Below, piece by piece: positions 13,862 through 22,294 of a stretch of DNA of 33,756 nt. The position numbers were made by a program, and so were the translations under genes. Position 1 is the stretch's first letter; each line of letters opens with the position of its first letter. The DNA is from a virus: IMG/VR virus record IMGVR_UViG_3300027743_000020, positions 1 through 33,756 of that record; one strand, written 5' to 3'. A model generated the notes under the pieces. The model had not been told where the DNA came from and ran no database searches. It saw only the letters and a program-made list of their open reading frames with translations.

Positions 13862-16521
13862 GGCTACGCGCGGCCGTGGGCGGCGTCGATCTATCGGGCG
13901 TGGCATTGATTGACGGCGCCACAATTCAACAGGATTCCAGCGAAGCGATTTCGACGTGTGAGCTTACGTTGTTTCAGCGGTACGGCGATGCGCGGTACGA
14001 TCATGCGGAATATGACCGCGCGTCATTTCAATACGCTTGGCAGGTGAGCGAATGGGACGAACTCGTCATATGGGATCAGGACACAAGCGCCGTCCAGTTC
14101 GCCGGCTTCATTCTCGCGATTGATCGCGAGCTTGAAGGGCCGCACGTTCGGTTAAAGCTCCACGCGAGCGATTGGGGTATTCTTTTTGAGCGGGCGTTGA
14201 TTACGCAAACGTGGCCGGACGGTACGCCGGATTCGGTTATCATTGCCGACGCGCTCGCGAAAGTACCGGAATTTTCGGCCGGCTCAATCATCACGTTGAC
14301 GGCGAATCTAGGAATCATCGAAGCAAAAGACAAGCGTATCCGCGATTTGCTCGACGACATTTGCCAGTTGACGGGCGGCGAGTGGAACGTATCGTATACC
14401 GGCAAGGTGAATTACTACGCCGCGGGCTCGATCGTGGCGCCGTTCGGCTTGAGCGATCGCCCGAACGGAACGACGACGCAACCGTACGAACTGGCAAGCT
14501 ACAAGCGGGATTTTACCGACGCCGCAAACCGCGTGTTAGTGCTCGGCGCCGTCGGCGAAGCCGGCGAACTCCGCGCGACGGCCGAAGATACTTCAAGTCA
14601 AGGGCAGTACGGCGTGCTTTCGGTAACGCTCGTTGATCGCAATTTAACCGATCCGGCGACGGCCGCGCTATGGGCCGATACGGAAGTGGGCTTGCGCTCG
14701 ACGCCGAAATTTACGGTTGCGGCCGGCTATTTCACGCCGGGGCTTACGCGCGGGATGACGGTTGACGTGGAAGCCTGGAAATACGGACTGACGACGTCGC
14801 TTATTCTGCGATCGCTCACGATCGAGATTATGGCGCCGGACCGCTCGCGCGCCGTCACGGCCGGACACAAGCTCAAGTACCGCGCGACGCTCGGGAGCCG
14901 TCCACCGGATCTGGTTTATACGTTGCGCCGGATGCAACGCAAGCCGGTCGAATCGACGCGGGCGCCGGCCGCGGCGATCGCGCCTGGTACGATTGAGGGC
15001 GACGACTTCGCCGCGGGCATTTCGCCGGTTTACACAGTCGCGCGCAAGCCGGCCGGCGCCGAATGGGCGCAGTATCCGGCCGACGCGGTGTTCCTCAATA
15101 CGGCCGATCGCAAATTGTACCGGCGAACCGGCGACGACTGGACGGCGGTCGTTCCGACGGCCGATATTGAAGGGCAACTAAAAACGTCGCAATTTGCGCC
15201 TGGTAGCGTCACAAGCGTAGTGCTTGCCGACGGCTCGGTAGTAACCGCCAAGATTCCCGCGGGCGCGATTACGGCGCCGACAATCGCCGTCGGCGCCGTC
15301 ACGGTATCGGCGATCGCCGACGGCGCCGTCACGTCGGCGAAAATTCCGGACGGCGCGATACAAGCGCCGAAGCTCGCCGCGTCCAGTGTGACGGCGAACG
15401 CGATCGCGGCAAATGCGATCGCCGCGGAAAACATCCAAGCCGGCGCCGTCACGGCAAACGCGCTCGCCGCGAATTCCGTCACGGCCGGCGCGATCGCGGC
15501 CGATGCGATCACGGCGAATGCGATCGCGGCCGGCGCGATTACGGCAACCGAGATTGCCGCGGGCGCCGTCACCGCGAACGCGATCGCGGCGAACGCCGTC
15601 ACGGCGCAAGCGATCGCCGCGAACTCTGTTACCGCGCAAGCTCTCGCCGCGAATTCGGTGGTTGCCGGCAAGATTGCCGCGCTCGCCGTCGTCGCCGGAA
15701 ACCTTGCGGCCGATTCCGTCACGGCCGGCGCGATCGCGGCCGGCGCGGTGGTTGCTGGCAAGATTGCCGCGGGCGCCGTCACGGCCGGAACGATCGCGGC
15801 CGGCGCCGTCACGGCCGGTACGATTCAAGCCGGCTCGATTACGTCGGATAAACTTTCGACAGTTGAGCTTGCGGTAGGGTACGGCTCGAATAAGCCGGCG
15901 CGCGTCGCGGTTTACGATACGCACCAAGATCTGGTTGCCGTGCTCGGCGATATGGGCGGCGCCGGCTTGCCGGCGAATACCTATTTCGGCGTATGGGGGC
16001 GGCTCGCCGGCTTCGGCGGTACCGAATACAGCAATGCGCCGCTCTACACGAACACGGCCGGCTCGTTGTTCATCCGGCAAGCGTCGTTTACGATTACGGC
16101 GCCGACGGGAACCGCGGCCGAAGGTTCGGTGATTCAATCGAGCCCCAGTACCTATGACGCGACTTACGGCTCGATCGAGTGGCGCGTAAGCAAGCCGACG
16201 GATTCGACGTCGTCGCTTGTTAGCCGTGGCCTGGTGCTACGGGGCAATGGCGGCACGGTTTGCGGTTCGTTCGTCCGATCGCCGACGGCCGGCCATGAAA
16301 GCTCAAGCGAACTCGTTTTGAATAAGAACGACGGCGCCTTAATGATTCTGCTAAACGGCTTCGATGGTAGTATCCGCGCGTCGAGCTTCGCGGTTACGGG
16401 CAATACGAGTTTCACTGGCACGGTTCCGGCCGGCCGGCCGCTCAACGTAGTAAGCGGTTTGATTACGGGTTACACGCTCGCCGACGGGACGATATTCCCG
16501 CCACGCGAAACGGCAGTATAA
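13858..16521 (+). CDS. Tail-tip / baseplate hub protein with repeat stalk
   Basis: This gives 887 aa from a GTG that overlaps the tape measure stop (GTGA). Residues 1-360 resemble hub-type tail proteins: DLSGVALIDGATIQQDSSEA, strands such as QFAGFILAIDRELEG, and DDICQLTGGEWNVSYTGKVN. Residues 395-435 look like a small carbohydrate-binding or connector domain (WAQYPADAVFLNTADRKLY). About 449-668 is a 10-residue repeat array (AGAVTANAIA type). The C-terminal 200 or so residues are a beta-rich head with tip sequence. It probably joins the tail tube to the fibres. Confidence 0.8.
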   Translation: MRLRAAVGGVDLSGVALIDGATIQQDSSEAISTCELTLFQRYGDARYDHAEYDRASFQYAWQVSEWDELVIWDQDTSAVQFAGFILAIDRELEGPHVRLKLHASDWGILFERALITQTWPDGTPDSVIIADALAKVPEFSAGSIITLTANLGIIEAKDKRIRDLLDDICQLTGGEWNVSYTGKVNYYAAGSIVAPFGLSDRPNGTTTQPYELASYKRDFTDAANRVLVLGAVGEAGELRATAEDTSSQGQYGVLSVTLVDRNLTDPATAALWADTEVGLRSTPKFTVAAGYFTPGLTRGMTVDVEAWKYGLTTSLILRSLTIEIMAPDRSRAVTAGHKLKYRATLGSRPPDLVYTLRRMQRKPVESTRAPAAAIAPGTIEGDDFAAGISPVYTVARKPAGAEWAQYPADAVFLNTADRKLYRRTGDDWTAVVPTADIEGQLKTSQFAPGSVTSVVLADGSVVTAKIPAGAITAPTIAVGAVTVSAIADGAVTSAKIPDGAIQAPKLAASSVTANAIAANAIAAENIQAGAVTANALAANSVTAGAIAADAITANAIAAGAITATEIAAGAVTANAIAANAVTAQAIAANSVTAQALAANSVVAGKIAALAVVAGNLAADSVTAGAIAAGAVVAGKIAAGAVTAGTIAAGAVTAGTIQAGSITSDKLSTVELAVGYGSNKPARVAVYDTHQDLVAVLGDMGGAGLPANTYFGVWGRLAGFGGTEYSNAPLYTNTAGSLFIRQASFTITAPTGTAAEGSVIQSSPSTYDATYGSIEWRVSKPTDSTSSLVSRGLVLRGNGGTVCGSFVRSPTAGHESSSELVLNKNDGALMILLNGFDGSIRASSFAVTGNTSFTGTVPAGRPLNVVSGLITGYTLADGTIFPPRETAV
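15205..15860 (+). repeat. In-frame 30-bp repeat array (10-aa periods)
   Basis: Consecutive degenerate units encode patterns such as GAVTAGTIAA and NSVTAQALAA. Ala, Val/Ile, Thr and Asn alternate in register. The array is within the tail-tip gene and would form a trimeric beta-type or triple-helical stalk. The units are not identical, and the DNA repeats follow the protein repeats. Confidence 0.85.
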
Positions 16522-16560
16522 GCGGCGAACGGGCGGTACTTCCGCTCATTCGCCGCTCGG
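16521..16560 (+). repeat. Nested hairpin repeat, copy B
   Basis: The outer stem pairs AGCGGCGAA (16521-16529) with TTCGCCGCT (16549-16557). The loop holds GCGG-TACTT-CCGC. It starts at the last base of the tail-tip stop codon. There are 28 matching bases with copy A at 762, and the inner CGGTACTTCCGC is shared with copy C. No T run follows. Confidence 0.8.
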
Positions 16561-16599
16561 TACTCTGCAGTTCGCTTTATTTGACAAAGGGGAAACGGT

Positions 16600-16968
16600 A
16601 TGAAATTCGAGCACACATTATCACCGGCCGCAACGAAGCTATTTCGCGCCGGCGTCGAGAAATTGAATACGCTTCGGTTGGAGCAATTGCGGGCGCTCGG
16701 GCTCGCGAAAGAAGCCGAAATGCAATCGGCCGCGCTACAGCAAACCATAAGCGATCAGGTTTCGATTATCGAGCAAACCGAAGGCTTGCCGGCGCCGTTG
16801 CGGCCGTACCAGTTGAGCATTGATTGTTCGAAGCTGGTTGGTGAGATTGCCGATACGCCGGCCGCGGCGCCGGCAAGTTCGCGCGTCGTCGAGCTTACGC
16901 CGGCCATTCCGGCGCCGGCCGCGGCGCCCGTCGTCAACGGCGTCGATCATGGAGCGGATAATGCCTGA
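16600..16968 (+). CDS. Small tail-region hypothetical protein
   Basis: This gives 122 aa after AAAGGGGAAACGGT, a strong ribosome site. Residues 1-60 are helical and probably coiled-coil (RAGVEKLNTLRLEQLRALGL, then EAEMQSAALQQTISDQVSII). The C-terminal part is Pro/Ala-rich, with a repeated PAAAPA-like stretch. No family is recognised. It lies between the tail-tip and fibre genes and overlaps the fibre start by 8 bp, so it may be a minor tail component or chaperone for the fibre. Confidence 0.7.
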   Translation: MKFEHTLSPAATKLFRAGVEKLNTLRLEQLRALGLAKEAEMQSAALQQTISDQVSIIEQTEGLPAPLRPYQLSIDCSKLVGEIADTPAAAPASSRVVELTPAIPAPAAAPVVNGVDHGADNA

Positions 16969-19924
16969 AGACGTGCCCGTCCGGCTTCGGCCGCGGGCGA
17001 TCGTGCCGAGCGGTTGGCCTCCGGACGTCGCGCCGAATCAGGTCATCACGGCCGCGCATATCAACGCGATCCGATCGAGCGTTTACGCGTGGCCTGGTGA
17101 CGTGGACGGGCAAGGGCACACACTGTCAAACGTCCACATTGCCGGCGCGACGGGCGTCATGCTCGATCCGACGACGTCGGCCGGCGATCTGATCGCCCGC
17201 GGCGCGTCGGCGCTTGAGCGGTTGCCGGCCGGCGCAAACGGGCAGGTACTCGCCGTCGATACCGCGTTACCGGGGAAACTGAAGTGGGCAACGCCGGCGA
17301 CGGCGCCCGTTGTGAGCGTTTTCGGGCGCGTGGGCGCCGTCGCCGCGCAAGCGGGGGATTATACCGCGGCGCAAGTCACCGGCGCCGTGGTTGACTCCCT
17401 GACGACGAAGGGCGATATCTTCGCGCGCGGCGGGGTGGCAACCGGCCGGTTGCCGGCCGGTCTGGACGGGCAAGTCTTGCGGGCCGACGCGTCGCAACCG
17501 TTCGGGTTGCGTTGGGCCGGCGAAAGCGTACCAAGCGTTTTCGGCCGTACGGGTCCAGTCGTCGCGCAAGACGGCGACTACACGGCCGCACAAGTGACGG
17601 GCGCGGTATCCGTACTCGGCACGTATCCGGATCCGGCCTGGATACCGTCGCTCGCCTGGACAAAACTAATCGGCACGCCGGCGACGTTTCCCGCGGCGCC
17701 GCACACTCACGACGCCGCGGCCGTCGTCTCGGGCGTGCTCGCAACCGCGCGGCTTGGTACGGGCGTTGCCGACGCGTCGGTATACCTCCGCGGTGATGGT
17801 ACTTGGGCCGCGGCCGGCTCGGGTGGCGGGGGTGGCGTGATTTCTGTATTCGGGCGAGCCGGTACGGTCATCGCGCAAGGCGGCGACTATACCGCGGCGC
17901 AAGTGACGGGCGCGGTTGTCAATCCTACCAACATCAAAGGCGATTTGATGGTACGGAACGACATTAACGAAATCGCCCGATTGCCGCTCGGCGCGTCGGG
18001 GCAAGTCTTGCAGGTCGATACGTCGCTTTCGCTCGGCATGAAGTGGACGACGCTTGGCGCCGCGGTGCAAACGCCGTGGGTGACGAATATTGACGGCGCC
18101 GGCTACCAGTTGGCGAACGTTTCGCGCGTCGGCGTCGCGATGGTGCCGGGATATCCGCTCGATGTTACCGGGGATATCAATTATTCCGGAACGCTTCGGA
18201 AAAACGGCGCGCCGGTTTCGTTCGGCGGTTCTCAAACGCCGTGGACAACCAATATCGACGCGGCCGGCTTTCTGCTAAACAACGTCGGCGCGATCGGAAT
18301 TGGCGGTATGGCGAGTTCGTCAAGGCTCGGCATTACGGGCGGCGCACTGGCGGCGACGGCCGGCGCCGCAATCATCATGCAATCGGCTTTCGCGACGACG
18401 GGAAACGGCGACGAACTTAGTACGACGCTACTGCGTCCGACGGCCGGAAGCGATTGGAATACGGCCGTATGGCGAATCGGGCGCAAGGTTGATAGTTCGG
18501 AGGTTGCGTCGGTTGAGCTTGGGTCGTATTCGGTAGGGCTGCGGACGCAAGGGATAAATCGCCTAATCGTTAACGCCGTCGGTAATGTCGGTATCGGAAC
18601 CGCAAGTGTGCCGCTCGGTATTTCGCCGACAGCAACACGCGGCTATTTGACGTTAAAGGGCACGCCGGACGCCGGCGTGCTGGAACTCGCGCACTCGGGA
18701 ACCGACGTAACCGGCGCGCTATGCGGGCAAATCAGCTTTGTAGACGGCAATCAAGCCGGCGCGGATAAACGCGCGGTGATTTTCAATGCGGCGACGGCCG
18801 GCGCGACGGCGGGCAATCGCGGCGGGCTCTTGCAGATATTCACTAAAGCGGACGGCGGCGCCGTTGCTGAACGGGTGCGAATTACCGAGGTCGGTAATGT
18901 CGGCGTCGGTCTGGCGGCGCCGGCCGGCCGGCTTCACGTTTCGTCAGGGTCGGATGCTTCGGAGGGCATTCTGGTTTCCGGTGCGGATGTTTCGCGCTTT
19001 CTGGTGATTCAAAATAAGACGGCAACCGGCGCGCGGTTACAGCAATGGAGCGGGTCGGGTTTCGGCGATATTGGCATAAATCCGGACGGCGGGCGCGTCG
19101 GTATAGGTACGGGAGTGGCGGCGCCGCTCACGCCGTTACACGTAGCCGCAAATGTTACGCGTCAATTGACGTTGAGCGGTACGGGAGCGCCGGCGTCAAC
19201 GTGTTTGAAAATCGGTTACGACGTAAGCAATAATACTGCCGTGATTGATGCAATTAACGGTGATGTTGGCACGTTTTTAATCTTGAATCCGACGGGCGGC
19301 GCGTATGGCAGGGTCGGTATCGGAACGACGACGCCGGCCGATCTACTCACGGTCGGCGGCATCGCGTACGCCGCGAATTCGAACGGCGGTATCCGCGTCC
19401 AGTCGGCCGGCGCCGAATGGACGATGCGCCTTGCGCTGAAATCGGACGCGTCCGGCATTCCGCGCGGCGCGTGGGAGTTCGGCGGCGTGGAAATCGCCGC
19501 GCTCAACGGCGTCGGCATTGCCGTCAAAAAAGCGGCCGCGGGGTATCCGATCGACGTTAGCGGCGACATCAACATTTCCGGAACGTACCGCGTCAATGGG
19601 GCGCCGCTCGCGACGGGCGGGGGTTACGCCGGCATTACGACACAGAGCGACGTGACGGCGTCGCGGGCGCTCAACGTATACTACACAAACTCAAGCGGCA
19701 AGCCGATGTTTGTTATAGCGACGGTGACGCTTTTGCAGCAAACTACCCAAATTCAGGTTTTTACCAGTGCAGCGCAAGACAATTCGGGTCTTATCATGTC
19801 CCAAGCTAACGGAACAACGGTTGTGCAATATGCGATGTGCAGTTTTTGGGTTCTGGCCGGCAATCACTACAAGCTATCATGCACGGCAAACGTAAATAAA
19901 CTCAGCGTTATCGAGTACACGTAA
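16961..19924 (+). CDS. Tail fibre / receptor-binding protein
   Basis: This gives 987 aa from ATG 16961. I chose this over the in-frame ATG at 16949 because GGAGCGGA lies 3-10 bases before it. Three copies of a collar motif, SVFGRxGxVxAQxGDYTAAQVTGAV-like, begin near residues 117, 190 and 293. Each is associated with an RLPAGxxGQVL segment. From residue 380 onward there are many VGIGT-type turns with GDINxSGTxxxNGAP repeats, the layout of long triple-beta fibres. The C-terminal 80 residues look like the receptor-binding tip. No self-cleaving chaperone domain is evident. Confidence 0.88.
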   Translation: MPEDVPVRLRPRAIVPSGWPPDVAPNQVITAAHINAIRSSVYAWPGDVDGQGHTLSNVHIAGATGVMLDPTTSAGDLIARGASALERLPAGANGQVLAVDTALPGKLKWATPATAPVVSVFGRVGAVAAQAGDYTAAQVTGAVVDSLTTKGDIFARGGVATGRLPAGLDGQVLRADASQPFGLRWAGESVPSVFGRTGPVVAQDGDYTAAQVTGAVSVLGTYPDPAWIPSLAWTKLIGTPATFPAAPHTHDAAAVVSGVLATARLGTGVADASVYLRGDGTWAAAGSGGGGGVISVFGRAGTVIAQGGDYTAAQVTGAVVNPTNIKGDLMVRNDINEIARLPLGASGQVLQVDTSLSLGMKWTTLGAAVQTPWVTNIDGAGYQLANVSRVGVAMVPGYPLDVTGDINYSGTLRKNGAPVSFGGSQTPWTTNIDAAGFLLNNVGAIGIGGMASSSRLGITGGALAATAGAAIIMQSAFATTGNGDELSTTLLRPTAGSDWNTAVWRIGRKVDSSEVASVELGSYSVGLRTQGINRLIVNAVGNVGIGTASVPLGISPTATRGYLTLKGTPDAGVLELAHSGTDVTGALCGQISFVDGNQAGADKRAVIFNAATAGATAGNRGGLLQIFTKADGGAVAERVRITEVGNVGVGLAAPAGRLHVSSGSDASEGILVSGADVSRFLVIQNKTATGARLQQWSGSGFGDIGINPDGGRVGIGTGVAAPLTPLHVAANVTRQLTLSGTGAPASTCLKIGYDVSNNTAVIDAINGDVGTFLILNPTGGAYGRVGIGTTTPADLLTVGGIAYAANSNGGIRVQSAGAEWTMRLALKSDASGIPRGAWEFGGVEIAALNGVGIAVKKAAAGYPIDVSGDINISGTYRVNGAPLATGGGYAGITTQSDVTASRALNVYYTNSSGKPMFVIATVTLLQQTTQIQVFTSAAQDNSGLIMSQANGTTVVQYAMCSFWVLAGNHYKLSCTANVNKLSVIEYT

Positions 19925-19940
19925 GGGAGAAACGAACGAT

Positions 19941-20228
19941 ATGACATACCTTGAAAGTGCCGCGCTCATGAGCGATTTCGAATTCCGCGGCCGCGTGAAA
20001 GTCGCCGCGTTGAAATACGCCGGCTCCATTTTTATCGAAGCCGATTCGACGCCGGCGCACAACACGCGCGTACGTTGGGCGCAACAAACGTATCAGAATC
20101 CGGACGCGGCCGCGGCGCAGTTGCAACCGCCGACGGTGATTGATCCCGCGGTACAAGCGGCCGGTTCCGAAATTGAAGACGTCCCGCTACAAGCGGCCGT
20201 TGAGGGCGTCGTAAACAAATTGCTGTAA
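19941..20228 (+). CDS. Small hypothetical protein at end of tail operon
   Basis: This gives 95 aa after GGGAGAAACG. The N-terminal half, SDFEFRGRVKVAALKYAGSI, is followed by a Trp-containing segment VRWAQQTYQNPDAAAAQLQ and an acidic C-terminus with VPLQAAVEGVVNKLL. Short proteins of this composition occur in other phages near tail fibres, but I cannot assign the family. It is the last gene before the convergent terminator at 20236-20264. Confidence 0.75.
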   Translation: MTYLESAALMSDFEFRGRVKVAALKYAGSIFIEADSTPAHNTRVRWAQQTYQNPDAAAAQLQPPTVIDPAVQAAGSEIEDVPLQAAVEGVVNKLL

Positions 20229-20235
20229 TCGGGCG

Positions 20236-20264
20236 CCGGCCGGCTATCGTGTCGCCGGCCGGCT
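20236..20264. terminator. Bidirectional terminator between late operon and brnA
   Basis: GCCGGCCGGC (20236-20245) pairs with GCCGGCCGGC (20255-20264) around TATCGTGTC. The right arm falls inside the brnA 3' end region. It separates the plus-strand tail operon from the minus-strand toxin-antitoxin pair. There is no long T tract, so efficiency is uncertain. Confidence 0.7.
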
Positions 20265-20561
20265 CGCGTTCATGGCTTGCCGCAAGATTTCGTTAACGCG
20301 CGTCTGGTAGCCGTCGCCGCGCGACTTGAGCCACGCTAGAACGTCGGAATCAAGCCGCATAGTTACGCTCGCCTTGCGCGGGCGGAAATGCACGAGCACG
20401 GCATCGTCCGGAATCTCGGGCGCGTCGGAAAGGTCGATATCCTCATCGCGCTTCGGGCCGTTGGTAATCATTTTTTGCAAATCGGCCTTTTGCTTAGGCG
20501 TGAGCGGGTCGCCTGGTTCGTGGTTTAATCTCACCATGTTGTTACTCAAGGTTTTTGGCAT
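20244..20561 (-). CDS. brnA: BrnA-like antitoxin
   Basis: This gives 105 aa. The ATG at 20561 has an excellent ribosome site (GAGAGGAAACTTT) and lies inside the brnT 3' end, a 20-bp overlap. The N-terminal half is toxin-binding and Pro-rich (HEPGDPLTPKQKADLQKM, then DLSDAPEIPDDAV). The C-terminal half is a ribbon-helix-helix DNA-binding domain (KASVTMRLDSDVLAWLKSRG then YQTRVNEILRQAM). BrnA normally neutralises BrnT and represses its own promoter. An internal ATG at 20537 is a poorer alternative. Confidence 0.9.
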   Translation of the reverse strand: MPKTLSNNMVRLNHEPGDPLTPKQKADLQKMITNGPKRDEDIDLSDAPEIPDDAVLVHFRPRKASVTMRLDSDVLAWLKSRGDGYQTRVNEILRQAMNASRPATR

Positions 20562-20829
20562 AAAGTTTCCTCTCATTGCGCGTGGCGTCCCGCGCGGAAA
20601 TGATGCGCACGATTTCTTCGCCCTTTTCGTCGCGGTAGGTGTGGACAACGAGTAGCAGTAAAGCACCGGGCGCTACGCCGATGGCGTGCCAGCGTTGCTC
20701 GCCGTCCACGTCCGCATCTTCGTATCGCAGGCAGTCGAAGTCGTCGAATACCAGCATTGCGACGTCAAACGAAACGCCGTGCTTGCGTTCGTTTTCTTCC
20801 GCTTTCGCTTTGTCCCATTCAAACCGCAT
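20542..20829 (-). CDS. brnT: BrnT-like ribonuclease toxin
   Basis: This 95-aa protein fits the BrnT family of RelE-fold ribonuclease toxins. Family marks: N-terminal FEWDKAKAEENERKHGVSF, FDDFDCLRYEDADVDGEQRW, then LLLVVHTYRDEKGEE and RIISARDATRNERKLY. Its promoter and operator palindromes lie just upstream (20830-20869). The toxin-before-antitoxin order is normal for brnTA. In a prophage it would act as an addiction or defence module. All regions of the family are present, so it is probably active. Confidence 0.93.
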   Translation of the reverse strand: MRFEWDKAKAEENERKHGVSFDVAMLVFDDFDCLRYEDADVDGEQRWHAIGVAPGALLLLVVHTYRDEKGEEIVRIISARDATRNERKLYAKNLE

Positions 20830-20869
20830 CTGTAATTACAGTATCGTACATACAACACTGTATTGTCAA
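20830..20869 (-). promoter_or_regulatory. brnTA promoter and operator palindromes
   Basis: On the minus strand a perfect TTGACA (20864-20869) is followed after 18 bases by GATACT (20840-20845). CTGTAATTACAG (20830-20841) is a perfect 12-bp palindrome between the -10 and the start codon. ACAGT/ACTGT half-sites flank the spacer. This suits autorepression by BrnA. Confidence 0.8.
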
Positions 20870-20907
20870 GATTTGGCGAGAAGAATCATCCTTGGCCGAA
20901 ATCGTGT

Positions 20908-21174
20908 TTACGCGGCCTCTTTGTTTGTAAGGTCCTTGACCCGTACATGCTGGCCGAGCTTGGCGCGAGTTGACGCGGCAAACAATGCGGCCTCGCGCCC
21001 GTACACGGTCTTAATCAAGGTGCCGCCAGCGTGCGCGATGGCGAGCTGAAACGATCCCCATCTGTCATGTTTGCCGCGGTGCTCAATAGAAATGACTTTG
21101 TTGACGCTTTTCGAGTCGATCATATCGAGCACACGATACAACGCCCCGGACCCATTTCCAAGATCAGACTGCAC
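20908..21174 (-). CDS. Hypothetical protein upstream of brnTA
   Basis: This gives up to 88 aa. The longest frame starts at a GTG (21174); the first ATG is at 21123. Neither has a clear ribosome site, so the start is unsure. The sequence is well formed (KVISIEHRGKHDRWGSFQLA then AHAGGTLIKTVYGREAALFA), predicted alpha/beta and soluble. It ends VKDLTNKEAA. No family is recognised. It is in the same direction as brnTA and might be a lost partner or a regulatory protein. The terminator hairpin at 21333 lies upstream. Confidence 0.55.
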   Translation of the reverse strand: MQSDLGNGSGALYRVLDMIDSKSVNKVISIEHRGKHDRWGSFQLAIAHAGGTLIKTVYGREAALFAASTRAKLGQHVRVKDLTNKEAA

Positions 21175-21332
21175 AAGTTATTGAAGTTACAAAGAAAAGC
21201 ACCAAAACACCCATGGACTTCCATGTTTTTGTCTTAACAGGCGCGACGCGGTGATTACAGCTTTTCCAGATCCGCGCGGCGAAGCACGGTAGAACCCTTC
21301 GGCCTGCGGTCGGGCCTTGACCTGGCGGCGCT

Positions 21333-21379
21333 AAAGAGCGGGCGAAACGGCGGTACTTCCGCATGTTCGCCCGCTCTTT
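21333..21379. terminator. Nested hairpin repeat, copy C (bidirectional terminator)
   Basis: The 14-bp perfect stem AAAGAGCGGGCGAA (21333-21346) / TTCGCCCGCTCTTT (21366-21379) is followed by GTTTGTTG on the plus strand. On the minus strand TTTAGCG follows. The loop holds ACGGCGGTACTTCCGC, shared with copy B. It sits just beyond the stop of the minus-strand gene at 21410. Confidence 0.85.
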
Positions 21380-21409
21380 GTTTGTTGTACGCGGCCTTGT
21401 TCTTCGGCT

Positions 21410-21667
21410 TTACCTTGGCCCATCCAGCGTGGCGATACGGAACTGGACGGTTCGTCCCTTTGGATCGGCGAGCCTTCGGTAGATCTGGCGAAATTCCCGT
21501 AGGGCTTCCCGAAACGCGTCATCATACTCGGTGCCGCAGCTGGGGCATTCCCGTGGGATTCGCGAGTCCTGCTCGCCGATCTTGATGTGCACCCGCGTTT
21601 CACACTTCCCGCATGGAATAACCATGTCCAAAAGGTCGCTGAAGTCGATCACCAGTTCTCTGTGCAT
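21410..21667 (-). CDS. Zinc-ribbon hypothetical protein
   Basis: This gives 85 aa with CGKC at the N-terminal third and CPSC about 20 residues later, forming a zinc ribbon (VIPCGKCETRVHIKIGEQDS, then IPRECPSCGTEYDDAF). A helical tail REALREFRQIYRRLADPKG follows. No family is recognised. It lies after the KGG-like gene in a two-gene minus-strand unit that ends at the hairpin at 21333-21379. The zinc ribbon suggests protein or nucleic-acid binding. Confidence 0.7.
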   Translation of the reverse strand: MHRELVIDFSDLLDMVIPCGKCETRVHIKIGEQDSRIPRECPSCGTEYDDAFREALREFRQIYRRLADPKGRTVQFRIATLDGPR

Positions 21668-21690
21668 TTGTCAATTCGACGCCTTGGTCT

Positions 21691-21888
21691 TTACTCTAGC
21701 GCCTTTTTCCGCCCACGTCCGCCGGCCAGGCCTGCCTTGCGCGCACTCTCGCTGCGCTGCTCGGGGGTGAGCTTCGCCCGGCTTGCCTTCCCGCCTTGCC
21801 GCGCCACCTCTGCCCGTTCTTCCGGCGTCATTTTCGTCATTCTGCGCTTCGCCAATGCTACGGCAGCCGGGTTTTTTCGCTTTGCCAT
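21691..21888 (-). CDS. Small basic KGG-type repeat protein
   Basis: This 65-aa protein contains the imperfect repeats MTPEERAEVARQGGKASRAK and LTPEQRSESARKAGLAGGRG. Such Arg/Lys-rich TPEER...GGKA repeats are seen in small stress-type or mobile-element proteins. It is probably DNA- or RNA-binding. The start ATG lies close to the divergent promoter region at 21.9 kb. Its ribosome site (TTGGTGAT) is weak. It heads a two-gene minus-strand unit. Confidence 0.75.
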   Translation of the reverse strand: MAKRKNPAAVALAKRRMTKMTPEERAEVARQGGKASRAKLTPEQRSESARKAGLAGGRGRKKALE

Positions 21889-21928
21889 ATCACCAATAGA
21901 ATAACACCAGCTAGCGCCAGTACGATTG

Positions 21929-21982
21929 TTTGCGAAGTTTCGTTAGTTCGCTATTGACGAAGTAGCGATAGTTCGCTATTAT
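21929..21982 (+). promoter_or_regulatory. Early divergent promoter with operator array
   Basis: TTGACG (21954-21959) and TATTAT (21977-21982) are 17 bp apart. TAGTTCGCTATT occurs twice (21944-21955 and 21969-21980), 25 bp apart. TAGCGA (21963-21968) and TCGCTA (21973-21978) form a palindrome between -35 and -10, and further GCGAA/TTCGC half-sites lie to the left. The promoter drives the plus-strand early operon; the array looks like a repressor target. Confidence 0.75.
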
Positions 21983-22026
21983 GGTTTTAGAGACGACGGT
22001 CTTTAAACGAGGAAAACACAGCAAAC

Positions 22027-22293
22027 ATGGAACTGATTGACTACATCGACTGGGACGAAGGCCGCGATTTCGGGCCCGCGATGACCGAACTGCCCGTCTG
22101 CGAGTGCTGCGGCGAAGACGCCGAGTCGCTCGCGTGGCAGCGCGAGTGGACCTTTTTCGCGTGCCCCACTTGCGTGCGCGAGTGCGAAGCGCAGCTCGCC
22201 GCGGAAGCGGACGAATGCACCTGTGTCCGCATGGACGTGGACTCCTACGACGCGCGCGGCTGTGCTGCGCACGGCGCACGGAGGGCTGCATAA
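22027..22293 (+). CDS. Cys-rich zinc-motif hypothetical protein
   Basis: This gives 88 aa and is the first gene after the operator-controlled promoter. Cysteines are arranged as CECC (VCECCGEDAESLAW) and CPTC (FFACPTCVRECEAQL), then CTC and a late Cys. This suggests a two-site zinc protein. The rest is acidic. No family is recognised. Codon use here (more CTG, ACC) differs from the late genes. It is possibly an early regulator or host-interaction protein; this is inferred from position. Confidence 0.65.
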   Translation: MELIDYIDWDEGRDFGPAMTELPVCECCGEDAESLAWQREWTFFACPTCVRECEAQLAAEADECTCVRMDVDSYDARGCAAHGARRAA

Positions 22294-22294
22294 C

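Noticed and set aside
15205-15860. Possible CRISPR array
   Set aside because: The repeats are degenerate, in frame, without fixed spacers, and continue an obvious protein repeat.
15178-16137. Long antisense ORFs over the repeat array
   Set aside because: Mirror translation of the 30-bp repeats; the composition follows from the plus-strand code.
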